Below are positions 36,469 to 44,840 of a stretch of DNA of 48,420 nucleotides, piece after piece. Positions within the stretch are counted from its first letter, which is position 1. Each line of letters opens with the position of its first letter. The notes below the pieces were generated by a model. That model ran no database searches. It was not told where the DNA came from and worked only from the letters and a program-made list of their open reading frames with translations. Made by a program: the position numbers and the translations under genes. Source of the DNA: Microbacterium sp. (GTDB taxonomy: Bacteria; Actinomycetota; Actinomycetes; Actinomycetales; Microbacteriaceae); contig JAPSKH010000016.1 of the NCBI GenBank assembly GCA_031177765.1, positions 1-48,420 on the forward strand, written 5' to 3'.

Positions 36469-37107
36469 TCACGCGAGGGCGTCGCGGCGCCACAGACCGG
36501 CGCACACCGTGAGGTCGACGGCGTAGTCGGCCAGGCGCAGCGCGCGCGTGGTGAACGTCGACGCGCGCTCGGGCTCGGTCGGCTCGTAGTCGTCGGCTGT
36601 GTGCGTGGCACCGGACGACTGAACACGGCAGAACGCCGCCGCCCGGTCGAGGGCGACCGCGAAGTCGCCCTCGAACACGCCGCGCATGATGGTGTCCACG
36701 AGCGTGACGAGCTCCTCCGGGCCGGCCGGCGACGGCGCTCCCGCGATGACCTCGTCCGCCGAGGCCAGCTCGGCGCGGCCGCGCTCGTACAGCAGCGCCG
36801 CCGTGCGGGGGTCGTCGTGGATCATCAGCTGGAGCAGGTAGAGGCGCCACAGTGCCCCGGGCAGCGTCCGCGCCGGCGACCGCGACCACAGTTCGGCGAT
36901 GTCGTCGATGCCGTGCTGGTCGGTGAACGCCACCAGACGGTCGACCACGGCCTCGTCCCGCTCGGAGCGCACGCGCGAGAGCAGCGCGTGCGCGGTGGAA
37001 TGGGCGACCCGGGAGACCTCGGCGGGGTCCTCGGCGGAGTAGAGACGGTCGAAGAGCTCAGCCGGTCGCCGCACGGGCTTGTGGAACTCGCGGGAGTCGT
37101 CGCTCAC
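36469..37107 (-). CDS. Conserved actinobacterial protein of unknown function
   Basis: The product of about 212 residues is mostly helical and soluble, beginning VSDDSREFHKPVRRPAELFDRLYSAEDP. Recognisable blocks are HALLSRVRSERDEAVVDRLVAFTDQHGIDDIAELWSRS (helical) and LPGALWRLYLLQLMIHDDP. I do not assign a family; relatives in Microbacteriaceae are sometimes mislabelled as an RNA polymerase subunit. The GTG at 37107 is preferred over the frame start at 37260, which lacks a ribosome-binding site and runs into intergenic sequence. It contains two cysteines and no motif I trust. Confidence 0.75.
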   Translation of the reverse strand: MSDDSREFHKPVRRPAELFDRLYSAEDPAEVSRVAHSTAHALLSRVRSERDEAVVDRLVAFTDQHGIDDIAELWSRSPARTLPGALWRLYLLQLMIHDDPRTAALLYERGRAELASADEVIAGAPSPAGPEELVTLVDTIMRGVFEGDFAVALDRAAAFCRVQSSGATHTADDYEPTEPERASTFTTRALRLADYAVDLTVCAGLWRRDALA

Positions 37108-37195
37108 CCGGTCCAGGCTACCCGCCGGCGACAGCGCACGCGCGGGCTGGCGCATCGCCGTCGTCCATGGCAGACACATCGCGCGCGCGTCCGGC

Positions 37196-37606
37196 TCAGG
37201 CCGCCTGGTTGATGCGGATGTGGTTGCCGGAGGGGTCGCGGAAGGCGCAGTCGCGGGCACCCCACCCCTGGTCGATCGGCTCCTGCAGCACCTCGGCCCC
37301 GAACGCGCGGAGGCGCTCGAACGCGGCGTCCAGGTCGTTCGTGGCGAACACGTACGGCCCGGGTCCGGAGCCCTTGACGACGAGCCTCTGCAGGGCGTCG
37401 CCGTCCTCCGGTGAGCGCCCGGCGACCGGGTCCGACACGACGAGGGACAGGCCCGGCTGGCCGGGGAAGCCGAAGCTGACCCAGCGGTGGCCGTCGTACG
37501 AGACGTCGTTGACGATCTCGAGGCCCAGGCCGTCGCGGTAGAACGGGATGGCGGCTTCGACGTCGTCGACGGTGATCGGGCAGTAGGCGAGCGAGATGGT
37601 GGTCAT
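37196..37606 (-). CDS. VOC-family (glyoxalase/bleomycin-resistance fold) protein
   Basis: The 136-residue product has the paired beta-alpha-beta-beta-beta units of the vicinal oxygen chelate fold. The N-terminal half starts LAYCPITVDDVEAAIPFYRDGLGLE; the C-terminal half has VFATNDLDAAFERLRAFGAEVLQEP and ends FRDPSGNHIRI. Metal or substrate specificity is unknown. The ATG at 37606 begins the typical MTTISLAY strand. An AraC regulator lies directly upstream in the same direction, in the order often seen for VOC/AraC pairs. Confidence 0.92.
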   Translation of the reverse strand: MTTISLAYCPITVDDVEAAIPFYRDGLGLEIVNDVSYDGHRWVSFGFPGQPGLSLVVSDPVAGRSPEDGDALQRLVVKGSGPGPYVFATNDLDAAFERLRAFGAEVLQEPIDQGWGARDCAFRDPSGNHIRINQAA

Positions 37607-37662
37607 GACAGTCACGCTACGGCGCGTGCGCGCCGTGTGCTTCTTCGATCCTGCTCGACCGG

Positions 37663-38067
37663 TCAGGCGTAGCGGGCGGGACGCGTGAGGATCCTTGCGA
37701 CGCACAGCGGCATGGCCTCGGCCGCGTCATGCGGACGAGACCGGTAGGAGCTGGGCGTCTCGCCGACGATCTCGGTGAAGCTGGAGCTGAACGAACCGAG
37801 CGAGGTCGCGCCGACCGCCGTGCAGGCATCCGTCACCGACGCACCGGCGCGCAGCAGCGCCATGGCGCGTTCGATGCGGCGTGTCATGAGGTAGGCGTAT
37901 GGGGTCTCGCCGTAGGCGGCCTTGAACTCGCGGGAGAAGTGCGCGGGCGACATGAGGGCCTTGGCGGCCATCGTCGGCACGTCGAGCGGTTGCGCGTACT
38001 CGCGGTCCATCAGGTCGCGGGCGCGGCGCAGATGAGCGAGCGTCTGCGGCGATTGCACGGATGCCAC
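37663..38067 (-). CDS. AraC-family helix-turn-helix regulator, DNA-binding domain only
   Basis: The 134-residue protein is essentially an AraC/XylS DNA-binding domain with both helix-turn-helix motifs: VPTMAAKALMSPAHFSREFKAAYGETPYAYL and DACTAVGATSLGSFSSSFTEIVGETPSSYR. A short C-terminal tail follows. There is no effector-binding domain. The pairing with the downstream VOC gene (56-base gap) suggests local control. GTG is the start. Confidence 0.92.
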   Translation of the reverse strand: MASVQSPQTLAHLRRARDLMDREYAQPLDVPTMAAKALMSPAHFSREFKAAYGETPYAYLMTRRIERAMALLRAGASVTDACTAVGATSLGSFSSSFTEIVGETPSSYRSRPHDAAEAMPLCVARILTRPARYA

Positions 38068-38088
38068 GGCACCAGGGTACCGGCGAGG

Positions 38089-38991
38089 CTAGGACGTCGG
38101 GATCGTCACGATGGGGTCGGTGGACGGCTCCCCCGTCGGCGATCCGCCGGCCGGCTCGACCGTCACCGCGATGACGTCACCGGACTGGACCGTGCCCTCC
38201 AGCAGCGCCGTCGCACCGCCGTTCTCGTTGGGGTCGAACACTCCCGCGGACACCGGCTCGTCGTCCCGCACGAACCACACCTCGAAGGTCTCTTCGGCGC
38301 CGATGCGCGGCAGACCGTTCGAGATGAGCACCGCTTTGCCGATGGACTCCGACCACAGCGCCGTCGCCGATCCTCCGTCGCCCAGCTCCGCCGTCGCCGA
38401 CAGGGCGTCGGGCGCACTCTCGATCTGCTGCATCGCGACCACCTCGGGCGGCCGGTTCACGAACTCGTTGATCGTGGCGGCGCCGAACCCGAGGGTCACG
38501 AGGACGACGAGCGACGCTGCGAGGAGGAACAGTCCGCGCGTCCAGTTCCGGCGCTGCACGGCCTGGATCATGGTCGTCGTCGGCGCCGGCTCGACCATGG
38601 GCGATCGCGGCGCCTCAGGCGACCGCTGCTCCGCCGACGACGGCTCCTCGGGCGACGGCGATTCCTCTGACGGCTCCGCCACACCCGCCTCCGGCGCGCG
38701 TGGGCGGCTCCAGCCCTCTCCGGGCGGAGCTGCGGCTGCCTCGGCGGGGTGAAGGGCCGGCAGCTGAGGCATCGTCGCGATGCGGGTCAGCAGGCTCGAA
38801 CGAGCTGTCAGCGGCGGCAGCGCATCGGGGACGGCTTCGGCCAGGCCCGCGGCCGTCGCGGCATCCGCAGCGATCCAGTGCTCCCATTCGGGGTGCGCGA
38901 GACGCGCCTGCTCCAAGGCGGCGCGGTCTTCGGGCGACAGCGCGTTCAGCGCATGACCGGCCGCCAGTTCGGCGAACTCCCGCTCGTTCAC
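38089..38991 (-). CDS. rskA: Anti-sigma-K factor RskA
   Basis: The 300-residue membrane protein has an N-terminal cytoplasmic anti-sigma region (NEREFAELAAGHALNALSPEDRA), a Pro/Glu/Ser-rich linker, one transmembrane helix (about 153-175) and an extracellular RskA domain (ATALWSESIGKAVLISNGLPRIGAEETFEVWFV). It holds SigK at the membrane; in mycobacteria, regulated proteolysis releases it. The GTG start overlaps the sigK stop by 4 bases (GTGA), so the two are coupled and made in fixed ratio. Confidence 0.94.
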   Translation of the reverse strand: MNEREFAELAAGHALNALSPEDRAALEQARLAHPEWEHWIAADAATAAGLAEAVPDALPPLTARSSLLTRIATMPQLPALHPAEAAAAPPGEGWSRPRAPEAGVAEPSEESPSPEEPSSAEQRSPEAPRSPMVEPAPTTTMIQAVQRRNWTRGLFLLAASLVVLVTLGFGAATINEFVNRPPEVVAMQQIESAPDALSATAELGDGGSATALWSESIGKAVLISNGLPRIGAEETFEVWFVRDDEPVSAGVFDPNENGGATALLEGTVQSGDVIAVTVEPAGGSPTGEPSTDPIVTIPTS

Positions 38992-39590
38992 ACCGCCACC
39001 CCCATCTCCGCTCTCAGGCGGGACAGACCGTCCCGCATCCTCGTCTTTATCGTCCCCAGCGGAGCGCCCACCAGGGCCGCGATCTCGCTCTGACTGTAGC
39101 CACCGTAGTAAGCCAGCGTGATCGCCTCCTTCTGCACCTCGGGCAGCGTGCCCAGGGCCGCCGCCACCCGTTCGCTCTCGATGCGCAGCTCGACCTGCTC
39201 GGCGACGCCGTCGTGGGCGACATCGAGGTCGCGCAGCCCCACGCGCGTGTCGCGGTCGCTGCTGGCCTGCGACGAGCGCACCCGATCCACCGCCCGACGG
39301 TGCGCGATCGTGAGCACCCACGCTCTGCCCTGTCCCTTCTTCGCAGCGAAACGCGGAGCGGATTGCCACACTTCGAGGAACACCTCCTGGAGCACCTCCT
39401 CGCTCTGCGCGCGGTCGACGAGGACGCGGAGGATGAGACCGAAGACCCGCGGGGACAGCATGTCGTACAGACGCCCGAAGGCCGCCTGGTCGCCGCTCGC
39501 CATGCGCTCCAGCAGGACGCCGGCACGGTCGATGCGAGTCGTGCCGTCGTCAGGCACCTCGACGCCGTCGATGACCATGTCCATAAGCAT
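38988..39590 (-). CDS. sigK: ECF sigma factor SigK
   Basis: The 200-residue ECF sigma factor shows region 2 (LYDMLSPRVFGLILRVL, EEVLQEVFLEVW) and region 4 (AITLAYYGGYSQSEIAALVG, LGTIKTRMRDGLSRLR). Its identity rests on adjacency to rskA, dipZ and an MPT70/83-like fasciclin gene, all SigK-linked in mycobacteria. It is 39 bases downstream of dipZ on the same strand, with no room for a separate promoter, so it is probably expressed from the dipZ promoter. Confidence 0.94.
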   Translation of the reverse strand: MLMDMVIDGVEVPDDGTTRIDRAGVLLERMASGDQAAFGRLYDMLSPRVFGLILRVLVDRAQSEEVLQEVFLEVWQSAPRFAAKKGQGRAWVLTIAHRRAVDRVRSSQASSDRDTRVGLRDLDVAHDGVAEQVELRIESERVAAALGTLPEVQKEAITLAYYGGYSQSEIAALVGAPLGTIKTRMRDGLSRLRAEMGVAV

Positions 39591-39629
39591 GCCCTATGCC
39601 TCCGGTCCGTCCGCGCGCGCCCAGCTCGC

Positions 39630-41351
39630 TCACCCGAAGGTGAACGAGTACACCTGGACGCCTGCCGACACCTCGGCGTCGAGCGTTCCGGACACCACGC
39701 CGTCGCCTTCGAAGACCGCATACGACCGCGGTGTTCCCGACACCTGCACGGTCCGCTCTCCCCCGCCTTCGAGCCGCACCACGACCGTCCCTTCGCCGCC
39801 GAGCACCATGCGGACCTCGGCGGCACGGAACGACAGGCGGATGCCTCCTCCGTCTGGGGTCACCGGAGTCGCGAACTGGGTCTGCACGTTCCACCGGCGC
39901 TCCAGCGAGAAGGTGTCGGCGGCCTGCGTGGAGGGGAACTCGTAGTCCGCCTCGCCCGCGGCGTAATCGCGGTCGCCGGCGTAGTTGACCTCCTTCGACG
40001 AGCCCAGGAAGGTCTCCCGCGTGCGCGTATCCGACTCCGGTGTCCGGTCATCCACTTCGGTCTCGGACGGCAGGACGACCTGAGAGTCCGCGTCCTGAAG
40101 CAGCTCGCGGATGAGCTTCTCCGTGGCGGCGTAGTTCCCCTCGCCGAACGCGACATGCCGCACGACGCCGTCGGCGTCGATCAGGTAGTGGGCCGGCCAG
40201 TAGCGGTTTCGATAATTGGTCCAGGTCGACAGCGTGTTGTCCAGCGCCACGGGGTACGTGATGCCGAAATCGCGGGCGCCCGCTGCGACGTTGGCCGCAT
40301 CCTTCTCGAACGCATACTCGGGCGAGTGCACGCCGATGACGCTCAGACCCGCATCGCGGTAGGCGGCGTCCCACGCCACCACGTGCGGGATGCTGCGCTG
40401 GCAGTTGATGCACGAGTACGCCCAGAAGTCCACGAGCACGACGCGTCCACGCAGCGCGTCGATCCGCACCGGCGCACCGTTCGGCGTGTTCAGCCACGCT
40501 TCGATGCCTTTGATGCTCGGCGCTGTGCCGCACGACTCCAGCGCCGCGGCCCCGTTCGAGCACTGATCCAGATCCTTGTTCTCCTCGTTCACCAGCCCGC
40601 CGAGGTCGAGCGCGTCGCGTGCTTCGGGATTGTCGGTCAGATCGCGCTGCAGCTGAGCGGTGTAGTCCGGAATCAGGCGCTGCAGCCGCTGCGGCACATC
40701 GAAGGCCAGTCCGACGGCGAGCGCGAGCATCGCGACACCGGCGGCGATGCGGATGCCGCGCTCGCGGGCGCGGAACGCCCGGATGCGCTGCACGAGCCCG
40801 CGGCCGGCGAGCGCGAAGAACAGCAGCGGAATCGCGACGCCGATCGAGAACGACACGGTGAGGAGCACGGTGTCGGCGCCGATCCGACCGGTGGCACCGG
40901 CGACGATGATCGCCGCGAGCACCGGACCCGCGCAGGGCACGAAGACCGTCCCCAGCGCCAAGCCCACACCGAACCCGCTGCCCTGGTTGCGCACCTCGCG
41001 TCGCGACGCCAGCCGCTGGAACGGCCGCTCGAGGAGTCTTTCGATGCGCGGCACGATCAGCCCGAGGCCGATCAGCACGAGCACCGCGATGCCGACCCAC
41101 CGGATGACATCCTGCGGCAGGTTCAACAGCCCGAGCAGCAGCGTGCCCAGGAGGGTGACGAGTGTGAAGCTGATGACCAGACCGAGGATCACCAGGTAGG
41201 GACGGGACCGCGCCGCCGAGGCCGGACCCTCCCCGTCGAAGCGCGCGGACTGCGCGCCGCCGGTGAGGAAGATGACCGGCAGAACCGGCAGGATGCACGG
41301 CGAGATCCCCGTGATGAGCCCTCCGAGCAGCCCGATGATGATGAGTGACAT
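39630..41351 (-). CDS. dipZ: DipZ-like protein: CcdA membrane domain + thioredoxin domain + C-terminal beta domain
   Basis: The 573-residue product has an N-terminal CcdA/DsbD-like electron-transfer membrane domain with about six helices and cysteines C19 ([11 protein letters not shown]) and C140 (FVPCAGPVL). A periplasm-side thioredoxin domain carries CINC (C314, C317). A C-terminal carbohydrate-binding-like beta domain (about 440-573) ends the protein. It moves reducing power outward to keep exported proteins reduced. GGGAGGAAGC precedes the ATG. It leads the apparent dipZ-sigK-rskA operon behind a SigK-type promoter. Confidence 0.95.
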   Translation of the reverse strand: MSLIIIGLLGGLITGISPCILPVLPVIFLTGGAQSARFDGEGPASAARSRPYLVILGLVISFTLVTLLGTLLLGLLNLPQDVIRWVGIAVLVLIGLGLIVPRIERLLERPFQRLASRREVRNQGSGFGVGLALGTVFVPCAGPVLAAIIVAGATGRIGADTVLLTVSFSIGVAIPLLFFALAGRGLVQRIRAFRARERGIRIAAGVAMLALAVGLAFDVPQRLQRLIPDYTAQLQRDLTDNPEARDALDLGGLVNEENKDLDQCSNGAAALESCGTAPSIKGIEAWLNTPNGAPVRIDALRGRVVLVDFWAYSCINCQRSIPHVVAWDAAYRDAGLSVIGVHSPEYAFEKDAANVAAGARDFGITYPVALDNTLSTWTNYRNRYWPAHYLIDADGVVRHVAFGEGNYAATEKLIRELLQDADSQVVLPSETEVDDRTPESDTRTRETFLGSSKEVNYAGDRDYAAGEADYEFPSTQAADTFSLERRWNVQTQFATPVTPDGGGIRLSFRAAEVRMVLGGEGTVVVRLEGGGERTVQVSGTPRSYAVFEGDGVVSGTLDAEVSAGVQVYSFTFG

Positions 41352-41374
41352 GCTTCCTCCCGCGTTCTCGGATT

Positions 41375-41401
41375 GTTCGCGTCCGAGACCGCATCGGATT
41401 G
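41375..41401 (-). promoter_or_regulatory. SigK-type promoter of dipZ-sigK-rskA
   Basis: On the minus strand CAATCC (41401-41396), a 16-bp spacer, then CGAAC (41379-41375) followed by AA. It has the same layout as the divergent fasciclin promoter and as mycobacterial SigK promoters of the CCATCC/CGAA type. The -10 lies 23 bases from the dipZ start. Confidence 0.65.
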
Positions 41402-41427
41402 CCCTCACCAGGCGCGGCTGACGATTC

Positions 41428-41454
41428 CCATCCGGTGGGACGTCGCTTCCGAAC
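41428..41454 (+). promoter_or_regulatory. SigK-type promoter of the fasciclin lipoprotein gene
   Basis: CCATCC (41428-41433), a 16-bp spacer, then CGAAC (41450-41454) followed by AA. The 3' half matches the divergent dipZ promoter exactly (CGAACAA). Confidence 0.7.
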
Positions 41455-41545
41455 AACTTCGTGCAGCCGCTTTCGCGGCCGGCCGGGCCGGCACCTCACC
41501 GCGCCCTGCAGTCACCGTCCGGAAGGACGCCCAGAGGAGGAAGCC

Positions 41546-42211
41546 ATGTCACGCATCACAAACCGACGGCTCACCGCAGGTCTCGCACTCGCGGCAGCCG
41601 CCATGTTCAGCCTTTCGGCCTGTTCGATGGGCGGCTCCGCAGCCGCCCCGTCGGGCGAGGCGACCACGCCTCCCATGGAGGAGTCGCAGGAGCCGACGAC
41701 GACGGCCGATCCCGCAGGCGATCTCGTCGGACCGGGCTGCGCGGGCTACGCCGACGCCGTCCCGGACGGCGCCGGATCGATCGAGGGCATGTCGATGGAT
41801 CCGGTGGCGGTCGCGGCATCCAACAACCCGCTTCTGACGACACTGGTGTCAGCTGTCAGCGGGCAGCTCAACTCCGAAGTGAATCTCGTCGACACGCTGA
41901 ACGGCGACGAGTTCACCGTCTTCGCACCCGTCGACGACGCGTTCGCCAAGATCGACGCCGCGACGATCGAGGGGCTCAAGACCGACTCCGAGACGCTGAG
42001 CTCGATCCTGACCTACCACGTCGTGCCCGGTCAGATCGAGCCCGCCGACATCACCGGGACCCACACCACGGTGCAGGGGGCGGACCTGGAGGTGACCGGC
42101 AGCGGAGAGGACTGGATGGTCAACGACGCCACGGTGATCTGCGGCGGAGTGCAGACGGCGAATGCCGTGGTCTACCTGATCGACACGGTCCTGATGCCTC
42201 CCGCACAGTGA
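41546..42211 (+). CDS. Fasciclin-domain lipoprotein (MPT70/MPT83-like)
   Basis: The 221-residue lipoprotein has a signal peptide with lipobox LSAC (C26), a Pro/Thr linker, and one FAS1 domain. FAS1 blocks are [27 protein letters not shown] and [11 protein letters not shown]. The closest known analogues by layout are mycobacterial MPT83/MPT70, which are SigK targets. A GAGGAGG site precedes the ATG. The upstream SigK-type promoter and the divergent dipZ-sigK-rskA operon support the same regulon. A strong terminator follows. Confidence 0.92.
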   Translation: MSRITNRRLTAGLALAAAAMFSLSACSMGGSAAAPSGEATTPPMEESQEPTTTADPAGDLVGPGCAGYADAVPDGAGSIEGMSMDPVAVAASNNPLLTTLVSAVSGQLNSEVNLVDTLNGDEFTVFAPVDDAFAKIDAATIEGLKTDSETLSSILTYHVVPGQIEPADITGTHTTVQGADLEVTGSGEDWMVNDATVICGGVQTANAVVYLIDTVLMPPAQ

Positions 42212-42234
42212 CCTCGTCGACTCCGACGCAGCAT

Positions 42235-42272
42235 CCGCGACCGCCGGCACCGCGACGTGCCGGCGGTCGCGG
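42235..42272 (+). terminator. Terminator after the fasciclin gene
   Basis: Perfect 16-bp stem (42235-42250 / 42257-42272) with a 6-base loop, 24 bases past the stop. Confidence 0.82.
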
Positions 42273-42400
42273 CGTGTCGGCGGTATTGCATCGATGGCCC
42301 ACCGCGTCAAGGGGCATGTTCCGGATGCCGCCAGCGCATATGTTCAGGTCAGCTCAGAGTGCCCGACCCGCATGCGTGGTGCTCTGCGGCGGGGAGGAAC

Positions 42401-44110
42401 ATGACTGACCTGCGCGCGGCAGACGACGTCTCCACAGGCGAGCTGCTGAACGGGCGATATCGCCTGGAGGAGCGGATCGGCGAGGGCGGCATGGCTCGCG
42501 TGTACCGCGCCCACGACAACCACCTCAACCGCACCACCGCGGTCAAGATCATGCGGGGCCCGGTGGACGGTGAGGACACGCTCGAGCGGGCACGGGCCGA
42601 GACCCGGGTCCTGGCATCCCTCAGTCATCACTCGCTGGTGACCGTGTTCGATGCGCGGATCTCCGAAGACGACGGCTGCTACATCGTCATGGAGTACGTC
42701 GACGGCATCACACTCAAGGACCGGATCCACTCCGGACCGCTCGACGAGCGCGACGCCGCGGGCATCGCCGTGGATGTCGCCGAGGCGCTGCACGTGGCGC
42801 ACTCCGCCGGAATCGTGCATCGGGACATCAAGCCGTCCAACGTGCTGCTGCGCCGTTCCCCGCTTCCCGGCCGCACCTGGCACGCCAAGCTCGCGGACTT
42901 CGGCATCGCGTATCTGCTCGACACGACCCGGGTGACCAACCCCGGGCTCATCGTGGGCACGGCGGCCTACATCGCTCCGGAGCAGGCGCAAGGCCAGCCG
43001 CCTGCCCCTCCGGCGGACATCTACGCCTTCGGCCTGATGCTGATCGAAGCGCTCACCGGCCGGCGTCCCTACGCCGACGCCGAGGGCATCGGCGCCGTCA
43101 TGGCCCGCCTGATCTCGCAGCCCGAGATCCCCGACACGCTGCGTCCCGAGTGGCAGGGTCTGCTGCGCGGCATGACGGCACGCCAGCCGGAGGACCGGCC
43201 CACCGCCATCGAAGTGGCCACGGTCGCCGCCCGCCTCGCCGCGCAGGCGAGCACCCCCACCGTCGATCAGCCCACCGAGGCCGTCGCGGTCGACACCGGC
43301 CCGACCGTGGCGCTGCCCATCGCGGGGGCTGCCGCGGCCGGGGTCGCCGCGGCCGCGGCGGCCCGGAGCTCCGCCGCATCCGCAGCCGGAAGCGCCGCGG
43401 ATGCCGCGCCCGCTGACGCCGAGACCGTCGCCGTGGACGCCGTCAGCCCGACCGCACCCGTGGAACCCGTCACCGCGGTGGCCTCTGAGCCCACGGCTGC
43501 GACCGCGCCGGCGGCATCCGCCACGATGGTGAAGGGCGAACCCGCGGACGCTCCCCCACGACGCCGTCGACGCATCGTCGCGCTCGCCACGGCGGCTGCG
43601 ATCGTCGCGGTCGCGCTCGCGGCCGTGGTCTGGGGCCTCGGACTGGCCGGAGCGACGCCCGACCCCGAGCCGACCGCGCCGCTCGTCGAGCAGTCCGTCG
43701 CGCCCAGCCAGGCTCCCACGCAACAGGCGCCTCCCGTCGTCACGGACGACAGCGGCGGCGACGGCACGGGCGGGAACCAGGGAGAGGGCAACCAGGGCAA
43801 CCAGGGCAACCAGGGCAACCAGGGCAACCAGGGCAACGGCAACCAGGGCAACCAGGGCAACCAGGGCAACCAGGGCAACCAGGGCAACGGCAACTCGGGG
43901 AACCAGGGAACCGGGAACGGCAACGAGACGGGCACCGAGACCGACACGGGCACGCAGGACGGTGGCGACGACACCGGCACCGATGCCCCCGAGACGCCCG
44001 CTCCCTCCCCGACCGCGGAGGCGGGCACGACCGACGGCACGGCCGTCGTGGTGGGCAACGGAAACGGCAACGGCCAGGGCACCGGGAATCAGGGCCGCGG
44101 CAAGGGCTGA
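42401..44110 (+). CDS. Receptor-type serine/threonine protein kinase (PknB-like) with Asn/Gly/Gln repeat tail
   Basis: The 569-residue product has an intracellular Hanks-type kinase domain (about 20-280): glycine loop IGEGGMARVYRA, catalytic lysine in TAVKIM, HRDIKPSN, DFGIAYLL and the APEQ activation-loop end. An Ala-rich linker, one transmembrane helix (about 391-416) and an extracellular tail follow. The tail has no PASTA domains; it is dominated by NQG repeats, including a perfect 51-bp tandem duplication (43790-43891). A GGGGAGGAAC site precedes the ATG. The stimulus is unknown; the outer repeats may interact with the cell wall. Confidence 0.94.
   Translation: MTDLRAADDVSTGELLNGRYRLEERIGEGGMARVYRAHDNHLNRTTAVKIMRGPVDGEDTLERARAETRVLASLSHHSLVTVFDARISEDDGCYIVMEYVDGITLKDRIHSGPLDERDAAGIAVDVAEALHVAHSAGIVHRDIKPSNVLLRRSPLPGRTWHAKLADFGIAYLLDTTRVTNPGLIVGTAAYIAPEQAQGQPPAPPADIYAFGLMLIEALTGRRPYADAEGIGAVMARLISQPEIPDTLRPEWQGLLRGMTARQPEDRPTAIEVATVAARLAAQASTPTVDQPTEAVAVDTGPTVALPIAGAAAAGVAAAAAARSSAASAAGSAADAAPADAETVAVDAVSPTAPVEPVTAVASEPTAATAPAASATMVKGEPADAPPRRRRRIVALATAAAIVAVALAAVVWGLGLAGATPDPEPTAPLVEQSVAPSQAPTQQAPPVVTDDSGGDGTGGNQGEGNQGNQGNQGNQGNQGNGNQGNQGNQGNQGNQGNGNSGNQGTGNGNETGTETDTGTQDGGDDTGTDAPETPAPSPTAEAGTTDGTAVVVGNGNGNGQGTGNQGRGKG
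43790..43891 (+). repeat. Tandem repeat in the kinase gene: two 51-bp units of five 9-bp repeats
   Basis: Each 51-bp unit is five copies of AACCAGGGC (Asn-Gln-Gly) plus AACGGC (Asn-Gly). The two units (43790-43840 and 43841-43891) are identical base for base. Confidence 0.95.
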
Positions 44111-44157
44111 CCACGTCGCATCGCCGCGGGGTGAGCGCCGGGTACTCTGGATGCCGA

Positions 44158-44230
44158 GGGCCTCTAGCTCAGTCGGTAGAGCATCGGACTTTTAATCCGC
44201 GGGTCGTGGGTTCGAGCCCCACGGGGCCCA
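44158..44230 (+). tRNA. trnK: tRNA-Lys (anticodon TTT)
   Basis: A 73-base cloverleaf: acceptor GGGCCTC/GGGGCCC, D-stem GCTC/GAGC, anticodon loop CTTTTAA, T-arm GTGGG-TTCGAGC-CCCAC, discriminator A. The first pair of the anticodon stem (27-43) is a T-C mismatch. CCA is not encoded. Confidence 0.96.
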
Positions 44231-44261
44231 CTCGCACATCGGCGCCGCCGTGCAGGGGCGA

Positions 44262-44840
44262 TCACGCTCCCGATTCGGTGAGCTCCGCCCCCGCGTGCGC
44301 CAGCTCGGCGAGCGCGGCGTCGCTGGAGTCCGCGGCGACGCCGGCCACGAGGTCTGTGAGGACGCGAACGTGACGCCCGTGCTCGATCGCATCGAGCGCC
44401 GAGGCCCGCACGCAGTAGTCGGTCGCGATGCCGGCGACGTCGACGTCGACGACGCCGTGCTCGTCCAGCAGCTGCGAGACGGTGACGCCGTCGTCGGTGA
44501 CGCCCTCGAACAGCGAGTACGCCGGCCTCCCCTGCCCCTTCTTGACGTGGTGGGTCACCGGCGCCGTGTCCAGCGCGGGGTCGTACTCGGCTCCCTCCGT
44601 GCCGCTGACGCAGTGCACCGGCCAGGTGTCGACGAAGTCGGGCTCAGGGTGGAAGTGGCCGCCGTTGTCGTTGTCCCCGTCGTGCCAGTCCCGGGAGGCG
44701 ACGATGACGTCGTAGTCGTCGGCATGGGCGGCGAGGTAGTCCGAGATGCGCCGAGCGACGGCGTCGCCGCCTTCCACGCCGAGGGCGCCGCCCTCGGTGA
44801 AGTCGTTCTGAACGTCGACGATGAACAGTGCCTTGCTCAT
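44262..44840 (-). CDS. pncA: Nicotinamidase/isochorismatase-family amidase PncA
   Basis: The 192-residue enzyme hydrolyses nicotinamide to nicotinate in NAD salvage. The catalytic triad is visible: D9 (VDVQNDF), a lysine at 100/101 (VKKGQG) and C143 (TDYCVRASA). Metal-site residues cluster in SRDWHDGDNDNGGHFH. The ATG overlaps the MMPL exporter stop by 4 bases (ATGA), so it is coupled to that gene. Confidence 0.96.
   Translation of the reverse strand: MSKALFIVDVQNDFTEGGALGVEGGDAVARRISDYLAAHADDYDVIVASRDWHDGDNDNGGHFHPEPDFVDTWPVHCVSGTEGAEYDPALDTAPVTHHVKKGQGRPAYSLFEGVTDDGVTVSQLLDEHGVVDVDVAGIATDYCVRASALDAIEHGRHVRVLTDLVAGVAADSSDAALAELAHAGAELTESGA

Noticed and set aside
37729..41348. Long plus-strand open frames opposite rskA, sigK and dipZ.
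   Set aside because: The opposite strand encodes well-recognised families throughout; the plus-strand products are Arg/His-rich shadows.
43790..43891. The short repeat array as a CRISPR.
   Set aside because: Units are contiguous 9-bp codon repeats in frame within a kinase gene, with no spacers.
44158..44230. tRNA-Lys and tRNA-Thr as possible integration sites of mobile elements.
   Set aside because: No integrase, no direct repeat of the tRNA 3' end and no change in gene character nearby.
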